Shown: piece after piece, positions 27,401 to 34,849 of the stretch | Layout: each line of letters starts with the position of its first letter | Numbering within the stretch: the stretch's first letter is position 1 | Assembly: GCA_024229495.1 (NCBI GenBank) | Contig: JAAESJ010000001.1 | Coordinates: 1 to 55,155, forward strand | Source: Verrucomicrobiaceae bacterium | GTDB taxonomy: Bacteria; Verrucomicrobiota; Verrucomicrobiia; Verrucomicrobiales; DEV007 | Reading direction: 5' to 3' | Length of the DNA: 55,155 bases | Program-made: the position numbers and the translations under genes | The notes under the pieces: model-generated | The model's input: the letters and a program-made list of their open reading frames with translations, nothing else | Databases searched by the model: none | What the model was told of the DNA's origin: nothing

Positions 27401-30064
27401 GTTGTCACCGTGCCCGGAGGAAATCAGGTGAAATTCATTCCCAATGGTATCACTGGCATGGTGGGTGCCCTGGCAGAGCCATCCTCCAGAGCCGTTGCCG
27501 TTGTGGGCGGTGGCTTCCCCTCCGCCGGGCAGGATATTTGAGTTACTGTTATTGCGGGTGAGGCTTACGTTACGCATGGCAATGTGCGTGTCCCCGACAC
27601 CGAACATGTGCAATTCCTCGTGGTCGCTTGCCGAACCGCGTGTGGTAAGGCGCTGGTATTGCTCGCTGATGGTGAAAGTCTGCCAGCTTGACTTGTTTGA
27701 TTCCTGGGAGTCCGCCCAGGCGCTTGGCTTGGAGTTGTCCATGTCAGGGTGACGCAATTCAAGGCTGCTTCCCCCTCCTGCTGCAAGTGCCGGCCAATCG
27801 CCACCTGTGTGGTAATGAACCTGGTCAGCGGCATTGCCCCAATTGTCGACGAGCCTTACCACTTCACCGCTATTGGCAAGGTTTCCCGAATAGGGACCGA
27901 CCACATTTGCCGTCGGGAATGCCGAGGAGGTAAGCACGGGATTGGCGGCGATTACTAGGTAATTGCCGGCGGGGATCGTGGTTCCACCAGGGAACGTGTA
28001 GTCCACTCCAATATTGAGCTCCCACCCGGAGAGGTCGACGGTGGAATTGCCCTTGTTGAAAAGCTCGATGAATTCCCCGTCCCGGTGCCCGCTGGGCGGC
28101 TCAACCATCAGCTCGTTAATGACAATATCGGAGTTGCGGTCGGGGTTGTTGACTGCATTGCGACTGCCTGACTGGGAAGCAAAGAACACGCCTGAGCCAT
28201 CAGGGAAAGCGGCCTCATGGCTACGCCCGTTCTGCGGATCAATATTGCAGGCATCCAGAACATTGTTGCTTGAGTCGATCAGGAACAGCGTCAGTTCTCC
28301 TCCTGAAGTTTCAAATGCAGTATCCCAGCTTGCAAAATCATTTGCGTTTATCGAAGCACTGAGGGCGATCTTGTCGGATAAATCCCGTTGGCTGGCCAGC
28401 CATAGACCGGAGGTGGGAACCGTTGAGTTGCCTCGGTTATAGAGCTCAACCCAGTCAGCCCTGCCGTCTTCGTCAAAGTGCACTTCGTTAATGGCCAGTA
28501 GCGCGCCCAGCCCGCTGGCACTTGAGTTGGGGGCATCCCGGGTAGGAGAGGTGAACAGGAACCAAGAGCCGCTGCCTTCCGGCTTGCGCCCGAGGGAGCG
28601 CCCGTTCAAGGGCATGGCGGTGCTGATTGCATTGGCGACGGTGGTGCCATCCGACTTGGTGAGGTAGACTACCGTTGGTGAGGAGATTCCCAGTGATGAA
28701 TCCGTGAAGCCGACAGAGGCGAGTCCGCCAGCCGGGATATTGAGGGTTCCCGGAATCCGGAATTCCTTCAGGTTGGATGGGTTGTCGCTCAGATACCATT
28801 GTCCAATGTTGATTGTCGCGTTTGTTGGATTGTAAAACTCCACGAAACCCGTTCCCCCGGCAGCCGGCAGCACTTCGTTGATGATCACGGTGGGTTGAGT
28901 TGGAGCCGAGATGCTGACCCGTGCCCCGAAGATAAAGTCAGAGCTTGAGTTGCTTGTTTGCCTGCCGGCCGCGGCAATCACGTTGGTGCCTTGGACCAAG
29001 GGCGGGTTTGAGGTAGAGATAACCCCGAGTTCCTCGGAAGCGTCGCTCACCGTGCGGCTTGCAGTGCTGGTATGCCCTGCACCGCTGGTGGTGCCGACAC
29101 CGCCAATCCACTGGCCGTTGAGCCAAAATCCGGCGGCGTCATCGTTGATCAGGTCAACGGTGAGCGTTACGCCTGCTGTGGGGCCGTTGTAGGTGAATTC
29201 CTTGCGGAAATAATAGCTGATGTGGTTTGCTGCAGTTGAACTGTTGAGCAGGGCAGTGTTCAGGCCGGGGGCAGGCAGTGCTGAGTTTTCAAACCCGTAG
29301 AGCCCGCCATTGTTTCCTCCCGCGTTTTCTCTGGTCCAGCCGGAATGGCTGAAGTTGTAGTTCACGTCTTTCCAGGTGCTTCCAAGGTCAATATTCTGGT
29401 CATTGAAATCCCAGGCATCTGCGTAGCCGATGTAGGGGATGCCCACGGTGAGATCCACCTCCGGGTTTGAGTAGGGTTCCTCGGCGGAAGTTGGCTCAGA
29501 GGAACCTGGGGTGGAGGTTGCTGTTGGGCTGGCTTGCCACAGGCGGTAATCATCGATCTTACGGCTGTCATCCTGAAGGATCAGGCTGTGGCCGGTGCCG
29601 TCCGCGATCACCGGCCAGAGATCCTTGTTGTCGTAGCGTACCGTGCAGCGGATGACGTCGTTCTTGTCCTTGAGCGTGACGCGTTCGCCGGCGTTGTCGA
29701 GATTACCACTCCAGGGGCCGAAGACACGAATTGCTGCGGGCAGTCCGTAGGCGTTGCGGAAGGTGGTCGGGTCGGTCTCACAGATGACAATGCGTTCGAA
29801 TGCCTTGAGGAAACTGTTGGAGGCAACGCCGCTGTTGAAGGCGGGGAATTGGTAATCCACACCACCGCTAAGGCGCCAGTTGGCAATATCAAAGGGGGTG
29901 GAGGTTAGGTTCTGAATTTCCACAAATTCATATCCACCGCTCTGCGGGTGATACATGATTTCACTAAAGACAACCTGTTCGGCACGGGTTGAAATGGGAA
30001 AAGAGATCAGGGTTAGCAGCAGGGTGCTGAGGAGGCAATATTTGCGCATGAATTTTTTGGGCAT
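21419..30064 (-). CDS. Giant surface protein with lamin-tail domains, CotH domain and calcium-binding repeats
   Basis: 2881 residues with a signal peptide (MRKYCLLSTLLLTLISFPIS, ATG at 30064 or 30049). Seven lamin-tail-like (LTD) modules are visible by their I(N/T)E(I/V)-x-F(V/I)E(I/L)-N pattern, near 30, 392, 521, 647, 1836, 1996 and 2147. A beta-sandwich lies near 205-385. A CotH-like spore-coat kinase fold spans about 1080-1420 with the acidic WDSDLTFG motif near 1352. A PKD-type domain (SYDPEGTALSYSW) is near 1532-1600, a concanavalin-like region near 1615-1815, two BACON-like repeats (WLQISPESG, WIGVTPTNG) near 2335-2522, and a LamG-like domain near 2522-2752. TSP3-type calcium loops (DLDEDGL, DTDGDGF) lie near 2759-2809. 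The end resembles C-termini common in Verrucomicrobia. Inferred role: cell-surface adhesion or matrix protein, possibly with kinase activity. Confidence 0.85.
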   Translation of the reverse strand: MPKKFMRKYCLLSTLLLTLISFPISTRAEQVVFSEIMYHPQSGGYEFVEIQNLTSTPFDIANWRLSGGVDYQFPAFNSGVASNSFLKAFERIVICETDPTTFRNAYGLPAAIRVFGPWSGNLDNAGERVTLKDKNDVIRCTVRYDNKDLWPVIADGTGHSLILQDDSRKIDDYRLWQASPTATSTPGSSEPTSAEEPYSNPEVDLTVGIPYIGYADAWDFNDQNIDLGSTWKDVNYNFSHSGWTRENAGGNNGGLYGFENSALPAPGLNTALLNSSTAANHISYYFRKEFTYNGPTAGVTLTVDLINDDAAGFWLNGQWIGGVGTTSGAGHTSTASRTVSDASEELGVISTSNPPLVQGTNVIAAAGRQTSNSSSDFIFGARVSISAPTQPTVIINEVLPAAGGTGFVEFYNPTNATINIGQWYLSDNPSNLKEFRIPGTLNIPAGGLASVGFTDSSLGISSPTVVYLTKSDGTTVANAISTAMPLNGRSLGRKPEGSGSWFLFTSPTRDAPNSSASGLGALLAINEVHFDEDGRADWVELYNRGNSTVPTSGLWLASQRDLSDKIALSASINANDFASWDTAFETSGGELTLFLIDSSNNVLDACNIDPQNGRSHEAAFPDGSGVFFASQSGSRNAVNNPDRNSDIVINELMVEPPSGHRDGEFIELFNKGNSTVDLSGWELNIGVDYTFPGGTTIPAGNYLVIAANPVLTSSAFPTANVVGPYSGNLANSGEVVRLVDNWGNAADQVHYHTGGDWPALAAGGGSSLELRHPDMDNSKPSAWADSQESNKSSWQTFTISEQYQRLTTRGSASDHEELHMFGVGDTHIAMRNVSLTRNNSNSNILPGGGEATAHNGNGSGGWLCQGTHHASDTIGNEFHLISSGHGDNKANRCEIDITQISQNDTLNFSCQARWISGKPTLVVYSWDRSFGGVLHLPVPPNLGTAGGTNSAAINAPAPTVSNLKHSPAVPTSSDPVIITANVESATALSAVNVHHRRDNSAGNGSYQTTAMNDNGINGDEVAGDGVYSVSLNQHQSDNAIVQFYVQASSAGGNSIAPGPAPQLPAMWVVDNSNIATDLRTQRFVISEYDRDSLNTGTGESSSRDYDFPRLSNQYFNATFISNEKDIIYNCELRKSGSPWTRDNGNGMSKAKWKTPGDKRFRGYSKRSIDSDAGGGKAYHGRIIRYWLYLCGHAANENEFVRVIYNGGSASLREDLEPNANDFLKRNWEDGEKGELYRIDDEWWFDDGWGRAQRNADWSWKNTHEPERYHAEWIKRSRETEYDFSSFTTWVSKVGTNSFTREEIERMADIDMMAANAVVRGWCDDWDTLTRNRGKNGYFLRRYSDGKWMLIQWDSDLTFGSSSAAFFGNLAGVRNFFDKPYVRQRINYYLGKMINDFAATGPRLQAWFDCEEDASNSYSSNEGTYTGWHNNRRGRAQSEIGGAFNTNFSINGSSTTTSADTINLSGNSGYQTFAVRVVGHPEATWNFTSQTAWNLSGIQLRQGTNQLTVQAIDAEGNVVGTDTYTANKTNNARPVIALDPKPGSFNVDLSEKIDLDASASYDPEGTALSYSWTVSPVAGTNLSDTTSPTAVSRFGSPGLYAFTLKAIDGNGRETSLTREAAVFAASGQSNFSDPILEDYWTAEDLELRDGDSPSSWYSLDDRPGSLVMAISEKSALPLTMSNASHPVLWRDLPESTDWSLQTEVSLDTLQQGDFATGLMVELREGTRTTRYTLMIEDGDYLRVKRSTGGSYSQLDTTDWALGDATIRIRRAGNQLLFERRGEPGEWISLYSRALQEGTTARKGGIFSSTDSARNARFEFDYVLLIDPGLSNDYLDALRITEIMYNAPGGTGIEFIELMNTGSIPIDLAGISFDGGAPFNALVLPSFILNPGQRAVVTNDAASFTAIYGAGVALITEWAGGSLSNGGEEIVLRDPEGNIIHRFQYNDSNNWSQRADGGGSSLEIIDPEGNYDDPDNWRPSIDFGGSPGNVGSEPNAELEISEILTHTDLPELDSVEIRNRTNATIDISGWYLSDSDENWQKYLLPEGSIVPAGGFLVIDETDFNPNGLWNPNAGVPEDWEFAISSGGDQIYLIEANNGTPVSFAADRDFDAARNGVSFGSHTNSQGDEFFTALEQLTLGAENANPFIGPLVITEIMYQNEPGRMDWIEVQNISGGAVDLFDPAIPEHLWKINGIDFEFPPGQTLAFGEIALIVSGNPATFRAQNSIDPSVAVYGPYDGSLQDNGENLRLQMPEPGEPDPEFIEIDAVRYGIVEPWPSDALGTGHSIERIFGNEFGTEPLNWKLSTDAGGTPGESSLPPTAPRLESNVTGITLTSTFGENAPTMSFNLSNSGSDTLNYTITDDAPWLQISPESGTSSSLSDTNTHTVTFSTAGLAGGNYTASIIITDSEAGNSPLTIPVALRVAQPVVTTNLNSLSLTAQEGTNAENQPFNIWNGEPDTNMSYTISTNVSWIGVTPTNGSSNGPSDQQSHILTFNTANLSPGTFSGTVSLTAPGTLGSPKTIPVTLSVSDGLLVLLDARGFNTGPVPTWPNTGLIGGNFVAETDEPIAGDTAGVRAIIIDGTSDWYIGPTAPGSVLGNNPHTIEAWIYNPAVGSREAVTSWGHQSGGTGSMVSLNHGSINSVGAIEHWGSTTAMGWANVEEPNIWSHIAYTYDGAGRSTVFTNGMESNAINHDPLIVQGTDSSNQPLPFVVGAQTQSNGSRHEASSGSFSIAMVKVYSRALQQAEIEASYNSEALSFGRIPTVNDDLDEDGLTASEEASAGTDPNNPDTDGDGFLDGEEVALGTDPLDFNSKLKWHSITAAADGSMTVTWESAPGRVYAIDYSENLKSWETLATVPASASTTTSHIDQNLAGNAKRFYRVRLAQ

Positions 30065-30508
30065 TGATAATGAGGGTTTGGGGGAATAAAAAAGAGGGAA
30101 TCTTAAGCGATGAGTTCCAGAATGCCGGGGCAGGCAGAGGGGGGAATTTTAGCGGGAGGATTCTAGTGCCATCTTAAGCCAGAAAGCTTGAAAGCTCAGC
30201 TTTTGAAATTGAGAAGAGTGAAAGAAATGACAATGGAGCTATAATATCCATACATTCTATAATATACAGGCAAATATTCAACCTGATACCGCTGAACTGG
30301 AGTATACATGGCTGGGTTTCTCAGTAATGCTGACGGGAGGCAAGGATTTGGCTGCCAATAATCCACATGCAAACCGGATTTTCAGAAAGTATTTTGAATA
30401 CTGGAAGTTAACTCTATCGGCTCCAAGGGGGTTGGGACATGACTGGGCCGATGTCCTTCTGATAGTGCCCTCCCGCCCCTGCTTCACAAATCGGTTCTGA
30501 AACAAATC
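30065..30508. promoter_or_regulatory. 444-bp divergent intergenic region
   Basis: Lies between the giant LTD/CotH gene (leftward) and the DUF4139-like gene (rightward). No gene is seen. It contains a purine-rich stretch near 30070-30160. It also has two perfect TATAAT boxes at 30240-30245 and 30258-30263, exactly 18 bases apart, on the + strand but without good -35 boxes. Both promoters should lie here. Confidence 0.5.
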
Positions 30509-32290
30509 ATGATGCGTCCCATGCAAAAGCCCGTCTTCCGCCCACCTCTCTGCGCATTCGTTGCGATCTCCTGGCTGCTTGCCGCTATCACAAATTCGCT
30601 GGCTGAAGGCGAGACAAAGTTTCGTGCACAGAAGGTCGTTGTGTTCAAGGACGGTTACTCGTTGATCATCAAGAAGGGCGTTGGCACCACCGATGAACAC
30701 GGGGAGATACACACTGATGAGGTTCCGGATGCGGCCGTGTTGGGATCGTTCTGGGCAACTTCGCAGGATGGCGGACTGGTTGGAATGCGTGCCGGCTGGC
30801 GCGAGGAGACCATCGATGAAAACGTCACCGTGACCGCGGGTGACAACCTGCAGATCCTGCTTGCCAACGAGGGCCGGAAGGCCGAGGTCATCCTCACTGA
30901 CGGAAAGCGGGTCAGCGGCCTGATTCACAAGGTGCTCGTTTCCGAGAACAGCCGCCCGTCTCACCCGATAGCGGAGCCGTTTTCTTCACTGCCGCGCTCA
31001 AATCCCGCTGCTACCATTACCAAGACCGAGTCAGTGCGTAGCGGGTCGCATTTCATTTTGCGCACCGAAGCTGGCGACCAGCTGTTCGCGGCCGCCGCCG
31101 TGGGCTCTTTGATCATTGCCGACATGGCCACCTCGACGACGGAAAAGGTGCGCACGAAGAAGCGCAGCAAACGGTTGTCGTTTCGTTTTGGGAAACCCAA
31201 CGCCAAGCAGGAAATAACGATGATGTATTTTCGCCCCGGGGTGCGCTGGATCCCGACGTATCGCGTTGATCTTTCCGGGCAGGGCGCCAAAGAGAAGGTC
31301 GCGGAGATCTCGTTGCAGGCTGAGATCCTCAACGAGGCTGAGGCACTGATCGATGTGCCCGTGGACATTGTGGTCGGCGTGCCGAATTTCCGCTTCCAGA
31401 AAACGCCCAGCCCGTTGGTGCTGGAGAGCGTCCTGCGCAACTCGCTCGCCCGGGCCGAGCCGGCGTTGATGACACAGATGCGCAATGATTTCTCAAACGC
31501 TGCCTACTCCAGTCGTCCCGCGGAATTGCGGCGTGCCGCTGCCGCGGCATCAGGGGCAGGCAGTGTCGAGTTGCCAGGTGAGTTGACGGCTGGCGGTGCA
31601 CAGGACCTGTTCATCTACAATCTTCCCAACCTGCGCTTACGTAAGGGTGACCGTGCTGCGATCGCGATCTTCACCGCCAAGGTTCCCTACCGGGATGTTT
31701 ACACCTGGGACCTGCACCTGACCCGCGCCGACATTGCCACGGCTCCCGCCGGGCAGGGTATCGCCTCGCCGCTCGCGCTGTCGACGAATCAGGTCTGGCA
31801 CCAGATTGAGCTTACCAACATTACCAAGGTTCCGTGGACCACCGGCGCCGCGATGATCATGATGGGGCAACAACCGCTGGGCCAGGAGTTGCTTACCTAC
31901 ACCTCACCCAAGGACTATTGCCGCGTGCCGGTGACCGTCTCGGTTGAGACACGCGGCAGCTTCGCCGAGACCGAGACTGCGCGCCAGATCAAGGCGTTGA
32001 AATGGGACGGTCGCGACTACGTGCGTATCCAGAACGAGGCGACGCTTGATCTCTGCAACAACAAGCCGGTTCCAATCGATGTAGAGATCAGCGTCAGGCT
32101 TGGCGGGCGCGTTGAGAAGGTAAGCAACGATGGTGTGACGTCCTTGCTCGCCTTCGACAGGAGTGATTGGACGCAATACCGCGGCAGCGAAGCTGTCAAC
32201 AACAGCTCGAGGGTGAAATGGAAGACCTCGCTTGAGGCTGGTGCCACGTTCCTGCCAAAGATCCAATATCTTTATTACACGCGTCAATAA
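30509..32290 (+). CDS. Exported DUF4139-like protein
   Basis: A 593-residue protein with signal peptide (CAFVAISWLLAAITNSLA). The C-terminal two thirds show the DUF4139 pattern: a VRWIPTYRVDLSG strand pair, then LQAEILNEAEALIDVPVDIVVG, and late strands such as RIQNEATLDLCNNKPVPIDVEI. The N-terminal 160 residues, with ILLANEGRKAEVILTDGKRVSGLIH, look like a small beta-barrel. The function of this family is unknown. Codon use looks different from most of the window: third positions are strongly G/C (for example runs of CGC, CTG, GCC). That hints at higher expression or transfer, but I could not compute it. Upstream is the 444-bp region with TATAAT boxes. Confidence 0.75.
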   Translation: MMRPMQKPVFRPPLCAFVAISWLLAAITNSLAEGETKFRAQKVVVFKDGYSLIIKKGVGTTDEHGEIHTDEVPDAAVLGSFWATSQDGGLVGMRAGWREETIDENVTVTAGDNLQILLANEGRKAEVILTDGKRVSGLIHKVLVSENSRPSHPIAEPFSSLPRSNPAATITKTESVRSGSHFILRTEAGDQLFAAAAVGSLIIADMATSTTEKVRTKKRSKRLSFRFGKPNAKQEITMMYFRPGVRWIPTYRVDLSGQGAKEKVAEISLQAEILNEAEALIDVPVDIVVGVPNFRFQKTPSPLVLESVLRNSLARAEPALMTQMRNDFSNAAYSSRPAELRRAAAAASGAGSVELPGELTAGGAQDLFIYNLPNLRLRKGDRAAIAIFTAKVPYRDVYTWDLHLTRADIATAPAGQGIASPLALSTNQVWHQIELTNITKVPWTTGAAMIMMGQQPLGQELLTYTSPKDYCRVPVTVSVETRGSFAETETARQIKALKWDGRDYVRIQNEATLDLCNNKPVPIDVEISVRLGGRVEKVSNDGVTSLLAFDRSDWTQYRGSEAVNNSSRVKWKTSLEAGATFLPKIQYLYYTRQ

Positions 32291-32399
32291 TTTCCCGCCA
32301 GCGGATCCAACAACTTTCCGGGCCAGGATGAAGGCTTTTTGGAGCCATATTCTTTATAGAAGAAAGTGATGCATTTGAACCTGATCTAAAAACACAGGG

Positions 32400-33524
32400 A
32401 TGCTTTGTTTGCTGCAGCAACTTCTGAAGGGACTTGTGCTGGTCATGGCACTGGGTGGGGGCACCCTGTGGGCACAAGCCATTACCTGGCGGGAGGTAGT
32501 GCATGAGCAGAAGGCGTCATTCTACAAGAAGCCCGAGGCACTTAGGGTCGCTGACAACCTGCTGCTCTTCCAGGCGGCTGCCGGGGGATGGGACAAGATC
32601 GACTCGCGCAGGAACAGCCGGGACATGGTCAACGTGCTCAGCGCTGAACGGAAGCGGCAACTCTTGAAGGACAAGGGACATCGGTGCAGCCTGGACAACG
32701 AGGCGACCTATTCCCAGATGCGCTTCCTTGCCAGGGTCTACGCGGCAACAGGTGAGGGTAAATACAAGGAAGGTTTTCTCAAGGGGGTTGGTTACCTGCT
32801 CAGAGCACAGTATCAGAATGGCGGATGGCCGCAGTTCTATCCTTTATTGGGTAGCTATCATGACCGGATTACCTTCAACGACCATGCCATGATTGGCGCC
32901 GCCTGGATGCTCAGTGACGTGGCTGCCGGCCGTAAACCCTTTGATTTGGCCGGCAAGGTGTTGCGGGAGAAGTGCCGGGTGGCGACGGAAAAGGCAATCG
33001 CATGCATTCTCACCTGCCAGCTTGTCGCCGCTGGGAAGAAGACGGCATGGGCCCAGCAGTATGACGAGGAAAGCATGAAGAGTGTTCCGGCCAGGGTATC
33101 CGAGTTGCCTTCCATTGCCGTTCCTGAGAGTGCTGAAATTTTACGCTTCCTGATGCACATCGACAATCCCTCCGCGGAAGTCAAGGTGGCGGTGAAAGGG
33201 GCGGTTGGTTGGCTTGAAAAGGTCAAGGTGGTTGGTCGCAAAGTCATTACCGTTAAGGACGACCGGCTTCCTGGCGGCATCGATAAGCGCCTGGTTCCTG
33301 CCCCGGGGAGCGCGCCCATATGGGGCAGGTATTATGAAATTGGTACAGACAGGGTGATGTATATTGAGCAGGGAGTTGTGCACTACAGTCTCGCTGAGCT
33401 TAGCCACAAGCACCGCGTCGGCCACGCGTGGATTGGCGGTCGGTGGCCGGCAGTGCCGTTGCAGGATTACGCGGGGTGGAGAGTGAAATGGCACTCCGCG
33501 AATCCTCTGCCAGCCACGGAATAA
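32400..33524 (+). CDS. pelA: Pectate lyase, polysaccharide lyase family 10
   Basis: Secreted lyase that cleaves polygalacturonate by beta-elimination using calcium. The signal peptide is LVLVMALGGGTLWAQA. Family features: AAGGWDKID near the N-terminus, YQNGGWPQFYPL, the ITFNDHAM active-site segment, WAQQYDEESMKSVPAR, and a C-terminal WGRYYEIGTD...YSLAELSHKHRVGHAW region. Length 374 is normal for a single-domain PL10. The position usually holding WCAQHDE reads WAQQYDE, a deviation from the common motif. It fits with the esterase-like hydrolases and other glycan genes, but lacks a sus-like uptake pair nearby. Confidence 0.9.
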   Translation: MLCLLQQLLKGLVLVMALGGGTLWAQAITWREVVHEQKASFYKKPEALRVADNLLLFQAAAGGWDKIDSRRNSRDMVNVLSAERKRQLLKDKGHRCSLDNEATYSQMRFLARVYAATGEGKYKEGFLKGVGYLLRAQYQNGGWPQFYPLLGSYHDRITFNDHAMIGAAWMLSDVAAGRKPFDLAGKVLREKCRVATEKAIACILTCQLVAAGKKTAWAQQYDEESMKSVPARVSELPSIAVPESAEILRFLMHIDNPSAEVKVAVKGAVGWLEKVKVVGRKVITVKDDRLPGGIDKRLVPAPGSAPIWGRYYEIGTDRVMYIEQGVVHYSLAELSHKHRVGHAWIGGRWPAVPLQDYAGWRVKWHSANPLPATE

Positions 33525-33583
33525 ATACACAGGGCCTACCATGGCAATGGCGGGTTTCTGCGCTGTAAGCTGTGCTATAATAG

Positions 33584-33979
33584 GTGAAGATTTCGCCGGT
33601 CAGTCCGGCAGGGTCCGCAAGTCCGGCGCGGGCTTCCGGGAAGGCCGAGAACCCGATCCTGGGCGCTTATACGAAGCACGCTGGGCAGGAAAACGTTGAG
33701 CCTCAGTTCCTGCCGGGAATGATGTATCAAAACGGCCCGGGCGTGGCTGCTGGCATTAGCCAGTCAGCAAAGTAGTATCGCATGGCTGCGGAATAGGGAT
33801 ATGCGGCTGCACCGGGAATGCTTGGGCAGATGTATCGTGAGGGGCGGTGCGGGGCCAAGTATCTGGAAGAGGTCGCCAGGTGGTATGGCAAGGTGGCGGC
33901 ACAGGGCAACAAGGATGCCAAGGCGGCACTCAAGAGGGCGGCGGAGAAACTGAAATCATCAAAGGGGAACGGGGATTAG
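33584..33979 (+). pseudogene. Sel1-like repeat protein, inactivated by two in-frame TAG stops
   Basis: One reading frame from 33584 to 33979 gives Sel1-type repeats: FLPGMMYQNGPG, then YRMAAE, GYAAAPGMLGQMYREG, RWYGKVAAQGNKDAKAAL and an AEKLKSS end. Two TAG codons interrupt it at 33773-33775 (where Tyr is expected, as in AKYYRMAAE) and 33794-33796 (where Gln is expected, as in AAEQGYA). Both are one-base changes from sense codons. There is no frameshift. A TATAAT lies at 33576-33581 just before the GTG. Several other genes here end in TAG, so stop-codon recoding is unlikely. Confidence 0.75.
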
Positions 33980-34049
33980 CCCGATCCCTGTATTTCGCCT
34001 GTCCAATGCAGTAAACTTGGCGTTAAATACAAGCGTGTTTTTCATCCGC

Positions 34050-34790
34050 ATGGTTAGAAGTGCCAGAAGTGGTCTGCCAAAAGGCATGGCTGCCGCTGTC
34101 CTGGCAATTTTTGTTGTAATGACTGTCTTGCCTGCGCAGGAGCCCGCGCCCAAGGTTGCTTTTAGTGTTCCGAATTTCAGCAAGGTGCTCTTTGATATTG
34201 ACTCGGTTTTTATGGAACCGGGTGAATTGCGGGTGGTTACCAATGCCCTTTCGGCACTGGCCGCCAATTTCCTCGGCGACAGCATAATTGTCCCCGGGAT
34301 TAGGGCCAAGGCGCTTGCCATTTCGCTCCGGCTTGATGGCACGCACCGTGACTCCGTTCTGACCCTGCAGAAACTCAAGCAGGGAGAAACGCCTATACCC
34401 GTGCCGGGATTCGAGGAGCCGTCTACTGCCGCCCTTGAGTTATGGCAACTTGCCGAGGCCCTTGACCGTGCGGATGCCAGCCGGGATGATCATGTTCTGG
34501 CATGTTACCTAATGGACATTGCCATGCTGATTGATCCAGATCGGCCGGGTGGCAGCGCGAGATTTAAGAAACTTTCCAAGAAAGGCAAGTTCCTTGGCTG
34601 GAAGGACGTGATTACCGTGATCAATGCCCCGGTCGCCATAAGAAAGCCGGCTGATGCCCAGCCTGAACAGCCTGCAGGGAAACAGAAGGCTATAACCGAT
34701 AAGAAACCTTCAGTCGTTGAGAGAGTGCCCCTGCCAGAGGAGGCGCAACCTGTGTCCGCCGGGGAAGGCGGGAAGCCAAAACCCGAATGA
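34050..34790 (+). CDS. Exported or membrane-anchored unknown protein
   Basis: I do not recognise the family. From the ATG at 34050 there is a hydrophobic N-terminal segment (MAAAVLAIFVVMTVLPAQ) acting as signal peptide or anchor; a TTG at 34017 is also in frame. The middle (about 35-190) is a helical, TPR-like region (FMEPGELRVVTNALSALAANFLG, LELWQLAEALDRADA, DDHVLACYLMDIAMLIDPD). The last 60 residues are a Pro/Lys/Glu-rich disordered tail. It may be a truncated member of a larger family, since the tail follows directly after a short conserved-looking WKDVITVINAP segment. Next gene, a GT4, starts 59 bases later. Confidence 0.65.
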   Translation: MVRSARSGLPKGMAAAVLAIFVVMTVLPAQEPAPKVAFSVPNFSKVLFDIDSVFMEPGELRVVTNALSALAANFLGDSIIVPGIRAKALAISLRLDGTHRDSVLTLQKLKQGETPIPVPGFEEPSTAALELWQLAEALDRADASRDDHVLACYLMDIAMLIDPDRPGGSARFKKLSKKGKFLGWKDVITVINAPVAIRKPADAQPEQPAGKQKAITDKKPSVVERVPLPEEAQPVSAGEGGKPKPE

Positions 34791-34849
34791 GATTTGATGT
34801 GCCCGGCTAAAACCTGCCGGATTTCTTTTGTTTACCCTTTAATCCGAAT

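Noticed and set aside
30278..30964. 228-residue minus-strand frame over the DUF4139-like gene start
   Set aside because: Overlaps a gene with a clear signal peptide and family pattern; no recognisable protein features.
33773..33796. TAG recoding (readthrough as an amino acid)
   Set aside because: Other intact genes here end in TAG (15123-15125, 15657-15659), and the two TAG sites would need different amino acids (Tyr and Gln).
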